A stretch of DNA of 64,000 bases from Nitrososphaerota archaeon (lineage in GTDB: Archaea; Thermoproteota; EX4484-205; JAAOZP01), in NCBI GenBank assembly GCA_011605725.1, contig JAAOZP010000017.1, positions 186,001-250,000 on the forward strand, written 5' to 3'. Positions 59,128-64,000 of the stretch are shown one piece after another. The notes beneath the pieces were generated by a model. It was not told where the DNA came from and did not search any database. It was given only the letters and a program-made list of their open reading frames with translations. A program made the position numbers and the translations under genes. Position 1 is the stretch's first letter. Every line of letters begins with the position of its first letter.

Positions 59128-59406
59128 TTACTTTAGGCAAATGAAGCGCGCTTTATCCTCAGATGTGGTTTCAAGGTCTGAGCCTATGTAGACGACCCTC
59201 CTCTCATGGTCTTTAGAGAACACGGCTGCTGGCGTATTCTCGATAATGCTTAAGCCCTCTGGTGGTTTTCCCCATAATGCGATGGTTTCACTCCAGTCCC
59301 TTAGTTTTAACCCTGCATGCTCTGAAACCGTCTTCAGACTCGTACATGGATAGCGCGCGAGGAACTCCCAGTCCACCGGTATGTCTATGTCAGCGCGGGC
59401 ACTCAT
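59128..59406 (-). CDS. Hypothetical protein behind a long hairpin
   Basis: A 92-residue protein: MSARADIDIPVDWEFLARYP, then a mixed alpha/beta part with DHERRVVYIGSDLETT. No family is recognised. It converges with the HEPN gene (22 bases between the stops) and has a strong hairpin directly before the ATG. Two GCGCGC sites fall within it, a word otherwise mostly found in intergenic DNA here, so I keep moderate doubt about whether it is a true gene. Confidence 0.45.
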   Translation of the reverse strand: MSARADIDIPVDWEFLARYPCTSLKTVSEHAGLKLRDWSETIALWGKPPEGLSIIENTPAAVFSKDHERRVVYIGSDLETTSEDKARFICLK

Positions 59407-59409
59407 GCG

Positions 59410-59446
59410 GTTTAGCAGCGAACCTTAGGGTTCGCGCGCGCTAAAC
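59410..59446. promoter_or_regulatory. Long imperfect hairpin in the leader of the 92-residue gene
   Basis: The outer arms GTTTAGC (59410-59416) and GCTAAAC (59440-59446) and the inner arms GCGAACC (59418-59424) and GGTTCGC (59429-59435) pair perfectly around a TTAG loop. Only A on one side and GCGC on the other break the stem. It ends three bases before the ATG of the leftward gene, so it could act in the mRNA or as a dimer-binding operator. Confidence 0.6.
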
Positions 59447-59602
59447 AGTTTTAGGATTCACAAGTAAAGAAGCTTTAGCCAAGTGTTTGATTCACAGCCG
59501 ATTGCTTCAACGAATCACATCTACGCTACGACAGTAGTCTCAACACGGTTGATTAAGATGTCTCTAAAGATATAAATCCCGTTTCATCCTAGGAATGCCG
59601 AA

Positions 59603-60847
59603 TTGTCCGAGGATGGTTTCTGGGGCTTGGATCTGGATTCAATCGTGAAAGAACATGGGACCCCGACATACGTTGTGAACCTTGATCTGGTTGAGAAGAA
59701 TTTTGAAGCTCTTTCCAGCACGGTTCGACGGATCTACAGTAGGTTCAAGATTTTCTACGCGGTTAAGGCAAACCCTTTGATAACTATACTGAAGCTCGTT
59801 AGAGAGCTGGGAGGCGGAGCTGAAGTGGTTTCCATGGGTGAGCTTGAGGCTTCCAGGAGAGCAGGCTTAAATGGTGGGGAAGTATTGTTTAACGGGCCTG
59901 GTAAGACTGAGGTGGAGATTGAGGCTGCAATAGGCTTCGGAGTCTACTCGGTAAACGTTGAATCTGTTGAAGAGCTTATGACGGTGAGGAAGGCGGCTGA
60001 ACGGCTCAGGGTTAAGGCTAGAGTGGGGTTCAGGGTTAACCCCGGTGTAAAAGCTGCTACTCACAAGTATCTTGCGCTGGGCTTCCAGGGAAGCAAGTTC
60101 GGGCTTGACGCCAAGTCTTACAGGGCAGCGTTGCATGAAGCCAAAAGAACCAGAAGGTTTTTGCCAATGGGGGTTCAGATGCATGTTGGGTCGCAGGTTT
60201 TCAGGGAGTCTGATTTCCAGAAAGGGTTCCTCAACTTATTGAGGTTTGTGAACGTGTTTAAATCGGTTCTAGGCTTTCCCCCGGAGTTCATCGATATTGG
60301 AGGCGGAATAGGGCTTAACTATGAGACTGGAGACACTTCCATCTCCCTAAACCGTTTTTCCAGAGCCCTGTCTAAACTAGTCAACAATCCCGATTGGCCG
60401 GATGGAACAACCCTAGTAATGGAGCCCGGCAGGGCTCTCGTTGGGAATGCTGGAATCCTGTTGACAAGGGTTCTTTACGTTAAAGAGTCTAACGGTAGGC
60501 TGTGGGCTATTGTCGACGCCGGGATGAACGACTTCATGAGGACCGCGCTATACGGTGTTAAGCATAGGGTTGTAAGCCTCACGCCTAGACGGGGCAGGCC
60601 TGTCAAATACGCGTTAGGAGGCCCAGTGTGCGAGTCCAGTGATGTTTTCGGCGAGTATGTTCTGCCCCCGTTGAAGAAGGGCGACCTGTTGGCTCTGCTG
60701 GATGTTGGAGCATACGGGTGCTCAATGTCCAGCAATTATAATGGACGGCCTAGGCCTCCAACCCTTGTTTCAAGGTTAGGCAGGGTCCACGTGGCTGAGA
60801 GGCGTGAAACCATAGATGATATTTTAAGAAGGCAGGCAGTCGGCTAA
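59603..60847 (+). CDS. lysA: Diaminopimelate decarboxylase-like PLP enzyme
   Basis: A 414-residue fold-type III decarboxylase. The PLP lysine is in RFKIFYAVKANP (Lys55). GVQMHVGSQVF, FIDIGGGIGLNYE and LVMEPGRALVGNAG form the barrel, and GPVCESSDVFGEYVLPP has the Cys/Asp pair from the second subunit that reads the substrate. It resembles LysA (meso-diaminopimelate to lysine), but carboxynorspermidine-type relatives are hard to exclude without neighbours; none of the other lysine genes is nearby. The start is TTG. Confidence 0.85.
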   Translation: MSEDGFWGLDLDSIVKEHGTPTYVVNLDLVEKNFEALSSTVRRIYSRFKIFYAVKANPLITILKLVRELGGGAEVVSMGELEASRRAGLNGGEVLFNGPGKTEVEIEAAIGFGVYSVNVESVEELMTVRKAAERLRVKARVGFRVNPGVKAATHKYLALGFQGSKFGLDAKSYRAALHEAKRTRRFLPMGVQMHVGSQVFRESDFQKGFLNLLRFVNVFKSVLGFPPEFIDIGGGIGLNYETGDTSISLNRFSRALSKLVNNPDWPDGTTLVMEPGRALVGNAGILLTRVLYVKESNGRLWAIVDAGMNDFMRTALYGVKHRVVSLTPRRGRPVKYALGGPVCESSDVFGEYVLPPLKKGDLLALLDVGAYGCSMSSNYNGRPRPPTLVSRLGRVHVAERRETIDDILRRQAVG

Positions 60848-61042
60848 GCCTGAATGAAAACCATGCGGTTCCGACAGATGTTTAAGAAGAACCGGCTTAA
60901 TGCGATATGGATACTTAATGGTTATGCTGCAATCCAGTGCTTGCAATTCAAGTACGAACACGCCAATGTCATGAGTCAGCAAATGGTTAAAGGAATTTCT
61001 GAATCTAAAACATGAGATTTAACCACGCTGCTCTAGTTTGGC

Positions 61043-62380
61043 TTACTTGCTTGCGATCGTTACGCTTCGGAACTTGAGGGAGGGCGCTGAAACACCGTAG
61101 TCGTGCCTCGTATCTTTACCAATCATCTCTAAACCTTCTTTAAACATCTCGTAGAAATTGCCTGAGACAACCCCGTTCTTCACAGGCTTAGCTATCTCTC
61201 CGTTCTCAACCATGTAAGCATGGGTTATCGTAGCGTTCAAGTGCCCGCTCACAGGGTTAGACATCCATTCTCCTATCGTGCTCATCACTAGGACACCATT
61301 CTCAGTCTCCTCGAGGAGTTCTTCGAAGGTTGCGTCCCCGGGTTTAAGGTGGAGATGATGCGGGGAAGGTCTCGGAGCTGTGGAGAAGCCTCTGGACGCG
61401 TTCCCCGTGGATTCCCTCCCCTCCCTGTTTGCAGTGTAAGTATCGTAGAGAAAAGTTTCTAAAACACCCTTACCCACTATGGTCAGGTTCCTCGTAGGAT
61501 GGCCCTCGTCGTCGAAAGGCTTTGAGCCAAGCGTGTTCACACTGGCACCCAGGTCTTCAACAGTAACGTTGTCCGACATTATTTCTAAACCTATCTTACC
61601 GGCGAGGGGCGACCTGCCCTCCTGAACGTTCAAAGCTGAAACAGCTGGGTTAAGCATGACGGGCAGCAGCGAGTCTGAAACCCTGTTAAGCGTTATAACC
61701 CCATACTTCCCGTTGGGTATTGCGCCTGCTTTAACGAACTCCCTTGCTCTCGAACCTGCTTCAACACCCGTCTTCCAAGGCTCAAGCTTCCTGTAGCTTC
61801 TAGCTATGCTGTAATCCGAGTAGGTGCCTACTTCCCCAGCCTCGTCAACCCTTGCCTCCACATCTAGGAACGCCAGGGTCTCCCTTCTTTCAACCGGCCC
61901 CCCGTAAGTATTCGCGTAAATCACCTCCAAGGCTCTAGACGTGAGAAACCCGCGTACAGGCTTCGCTTCCCTACAACCCTCTTTAACAGCGTCCAAGAGT
62001 CCCCTAGCAATCGGCAGCAGGTCCTCCGGAGTAGCCTCGGCAGTAGCCTTGTCAAATGTTTCTCCAACTTCCCTCACACTGATATTCCCGTTCATCCTTA
62101 CCCATCTTGGGTCCGGAGGAGAAACCCTTGCTATTGAAACAGCAGAATTCACAGCGCTCTCAATACCCGTGTCGCTCACATCCTGAGTGCCGACGACGGC
62201 TGTAGACTTTCCAATGGCAACTCTGATCCCGAAGGATTTCAGCCTAACGGTCTTCGAAGCCTCCACTTCCCCAGCGAGGGTTAACGATGTTTCAGCCGTG
62301 TTAAGGAGATAGGCCTCGGCCTCGGAGGCGCCTAGTTCAACAGCCCTCTTAACCGCTTTCTCAACATCCATTTCAACCAC
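61043..62380 (-). CDS. tldE: TldE/PmbA-type metalloprotease subunit
   Basis: A 445-residue protein of the TldD/PmbA family. It lacks the HExxxH zinc motif and so is the non-catalytic partner. Conserved segments are LNRVSDSLLPVMLNPAVSA, SGHLNATITHAYMVENGEI and the C-terminal FYEMFKEGLEMIGKDTRHDY. TldD and TldE form a hetero-oligomer that degrades unfolded or short peptides and matures microcins in bacteria. It starts at a GTG inside the end of tldD, an 8-base overlap, so the pair is coupled. Confidence 0.9.
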   Translation of the reverse strand: MVEMDVEKAVKRAVELGASEAEAYLLNTAETSLTLAGEVEASKTVRLKSFGIRVAIGKSTAVVGTQDVSDTGIESAVNSAVSIARVSPPDPRWVRMNGNISVREVGETFDKATAEATPEDLLPIARGLLDAVKEGCREAKPVRGFLTSRALEVIYANTYGGPVERRETLAFLDVEARVDEAGEVGTYSDYSIARSYRKLEPWKTGVEAGSRAREFVKAGAIPNGKYGVITLNRVSDSLLPVMLNPAVSALNVQEGRSPLAGKIGLEIMSDNVTVEDLGASVNTLGSKPFDDEGHPTRNLTIVGKGVLETFLYDTYTANREGRESTGNASRGFSTAPRPSPHHLHLKPGDATFEELLEETENGVLVMSTIGEWMSNPVSGHLNATITHAYMVENGEIAKPVKNGVVSGNFYEMFKEGLEMIGKDTRHDYGVSAPSLKFRSVTIASK

Positions 62381-63770
62381 CCCCGACGATGAGCTCCCTA
62401 ATCATCACATGAGGCCCTCCATCCCCAACTCTGGCGAGCTGATTATCCTTGCCACAGCCGCCGAAGGCTGAAGTAGTTATCTTAAGGTCTTTCCCAACAG
62501 CCTCCACCCCTTTGAGCGTTTCAAGTATTGAGCCGGATATGACCACGCCCCTGACAAGTTCCGCAAGCTCCCCGTTCCTTATCATTCTTGAAGGCCCCGC
62601 GGAGAAAGTGAAGGTTCCGGAGGCTGTGTCAACCTGGCCTCCCGTAGCACCCCTTCCAACGATGTATATCCCTTCTCCAGCCTCTTCAACAATCTCCTCA
62701 AAGCCATGGTCCTTAGGCATCATGAAGAAGTTTGTCTGCCTCACAATCGGGAAGTGAGTAAAGTCCTGCGCCCTACTGTTACCTGAAACCGGAAGTTTAA
62801 GAATACCGGCTGTCTCCCTACCGGTCATGAAGGATTTTAAAACTCCTTCTTCAACAGCCAAAACCCTCGTCTTAATGCTACCCTCGTCGTCGAACGGGAC
62901 GAAGTACCCTCCCTCAGCAAGACCATCGTCAACTATCGTGACCAGGGGTGAAGCAATCTCGCCTCCAAGCTTACCGGATAGTATTGAGTCTCCTGAGGAA
63001 ACCAGGTCTCCCTCGCACGCGTGTCCAAAAGCCTCGTGAAGTATCAGGCCGACCATCTCCGGGTCAGCCACAGCCTTAAGCCTGCCGGACGGGGGCAGTG
63101 GTGCTTTAACAGCCTCCTTAGCCAGCCTGCTGACACTTGCTGAGAACTGATTCCAATCCTTGCCCTCTATGAACTCCCAGCCGGCTACAGCAGACTCCTG
63201 GTCACTAACCCTCTCCATCGCCCCGGCTTCGAAAGCCACGCTCATATGCGCGAAACCCAGCAGTGATGATTCATATTCCAAGTCTACCCCGTCGCTCGTA
63301 GCAATGTACCTCCAGTCACGCTGGATGCCGAGCCTTGTAACAGCCGACTTTATTCCATCCAAGCCCAGCCCAGCCTTATTAACATCCATGGTGAGGCTGA
63401 CCTTAGTCCCGTCGGAAACATCCTCAGGCTTTTTCCTCCAGGCTGATTTGAAAACACCTTTGCAGGCTTCTCTTTCACCCAGCTTCTCTACGCGTCTAGA
63501 GGCTTTAGCCGCGGATATGGCTTTCTCAACAGCCTCCCTAACGCTTTCACGGTTAAGAACGTTCGTCGAAGAGAAGCCGAACCTATTGCCGTAAAAAACC
63601 CTGATGCCCAACCCAGCTGAGAAAGTTTTAGAAAACTCCTTAAGAATCCCGTTGTCAACCGTGATCAACTCGTAGCTTGCCCGTTGCGCCCTGGCTTCAA
63701 CATAGGTCGCGCCCAATTCCTCTGCTGTGCTCAACCCATATGCTGCCAGCTCCTTCAACATTGCAACCAT
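62373..63770 (-). CDS. tldD: TldD-type zinc protease subunit
   Basis: A 465-residue protein. GLILHEAFGHACEGDLV carries the HExxxH zinc motif (about residues 250-260), with a later Cys and His (SGNSRAQDFTHFPIVRQTNFF) as family landmarks. It is the catalytic half of the TldD/TldE protease. The frame reaches 63809, but the ATG at 63770 is preferred because a TATA-like CTTAATACC lies about 30 bases upstream of it and no ribosome site is visible. It is the first gene of the pair. Confidence 0.9.
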   Translation of the reverse strand: MVAMLKELAAYGLSTAEELGATYVEARAQRASYELITVDNGILKEFSKTFSAGLGIRVFYGNRFGFSSTNVLNRESVREAVEKAISAAKASRRVEKLGEREACKGVFKSAWRKKPEDVSDGTKVSLTMDVNKAGLGLDGIKSAVTRLGIQRDWRYIATSDGVDLEYESSLLGFAHMSVAFEAGAMERVSDQESAVAGWEFIEGKDWNQFSASVSRLAKEAVKAPLPPSGRLKAVADPEMVGLILHEAFGHACEGDLVSSGDSILSGKLGGEIASPLVTIVDDGLAEGGYFVPFDDEGSIKTRVLAVEEGVLKSFMTGRETAGILKLPVSGNSRAQDFTHFPIVRQTNFFMMPKDHGFEEIVEEAGEGIYIVGRGATGGQVDTASGTFTFSAGPSRMIRNGELAELVRGVVISGSILETLKGVEAVGKDLKITTSAFGGCGKDNQLARVGDGGPHVMIRELIVGGG

Positions 63771-63907
63771 CGTGAAAAAACGGTTAAACAGGGTATTAAG
63801 TCTTCCCATGGGCAGCCTGCATCATACTTAGAGTATCTGGACGCGGAGGTTTTAAATGGGAAATAGTTTATATCTGGTCTTCGCATTAAATGTGGCAGTG
63901 TTGAGCG

Positions 63908-64000
63908 TTGGCCGGCGTCACGTCTGACACTCCTGTTTCAGAATTAAGGCAGACGGGTGTGGAGAAGGGTTTCAGTTTTTCCTCAATACTTAAGTCTCGT
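63908..64000 (+). CDS. Probable gene start, cut by the right edge
   Basis: A TTG at 63908 opens a frame of 31 codons to the edge (MAGVTSDTPVSELRQTGVEK then GFSFSSILKSR). TTTATATCT at about 63869-63877 is about 30 bases upstream, a probable TATA box. Composition is protein-like; no family can be read from so short a part. It is divergent from tldD. Confidence 0.4.
   Translation, partial: MAGVTSDTPVSELRQTGVEKGFSFSSILKSR

Noticed and set aside
1-64000. CRISPR arrays, rRNA, intact insertion sequences
   Set aside because: No regularly spaced repeats of 24-37 bases, no rRNA-like stretches and no transposase motif were seen.

Overview
The window is chromosomal DNA from a thermophilic-looking archaeon, most likely of the TACK (Thermoproteota-like) lineages. 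The signs are: a short single-OB-fold SSB with a basic tail; archaeal-type PGK, ThiI, Clp1 kinase, isopentenyl phosphate kinase and polyprenyl synthase; a pyrophosphate-type phosphofructokinase; tungsten aldehyde oxidoreductase; an archaeal type IV pilus locus; Arg codons dominated by AGG/AGA; many TTG and GTG starts; and TATA-like boxes about 25-35 bases before start codons with no Shine-Dalgarno (leaderless genes), mixed with a few strong GGAGGTG sites. I cannot fix the phylum from this window. I see no rRNA, tRNA, CRISPR array or intact insertion sequence.

Positions 1-30,999 are mainly housekeeping: AMMECR1, a family 2 glycosyltransferase, PPi-PFK, a first MNT/HEPN toxin-antitoxin pair, Clp1-like RNA kinase, a divergent SHMT, an OFA-type transporter beside acetyl-CoA synthetase, PGK, a frameshifted Fe-S protein, a class V aminotransferase-like protein without the PLP lysine, an AlaX-type editing protein, ThiI, three stand-alone AsnC/Lrp ligand-binding domains, SSB, inositol-1-phosphate synthase, the IPK/GGPP synthase lipid pair, and a ketose kinase plus xylose-isomerase-like enzyme. 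Behind the isomerase lies gene wreckage: a twice-frameshifted acylphosphatase and a second, truncated copy of the isomerase gene start.

Positions 31,139-43,508 hold a PD-(D/E)XK-like coiled-coil protein with internal repeats and then a complete-looking type IV pilus system. A leftward operon encodes the membrane platform, four pilin-like or anchored proteins and a giant 1,119-residue surface protein with a lectin-like region. A rightward set encodes a pilin, the assembly ATPase and a prepilin peptidase. The two arms diverge from a 321-base region containing five GTTCA/GTTTA elements spaced exactly 10 bases apart. A second, degenerate A24-type peptidase lies further on at 46,453.

Positions 43,545-50,350 carry a phosphoesterase/THEP1 NTPase pair, peroxiredoxin, agmatinase plus pyruvoyl arginine decarboxylase (arginine to putrescine), a PHP protein, an 18-residue lysine-rich microgene and a DHH phosphoesterase. 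Positions 50,351-57,293 carry HtrA and a divergent redox cluster: MoaD-like protein, AOR and four-cluster ferredoxin one way; a six-cluster polyferredoxin and an HdrA-MvhD fusion the other. This suggests aldehyde oxidation coupled to a flavin-based electron-transfer module. The end of the window has a second MNT/HEPN pair, a short gene behind a long hairpin, a diaminopimelate decarboxylase-like gene, and TldE/TldD.
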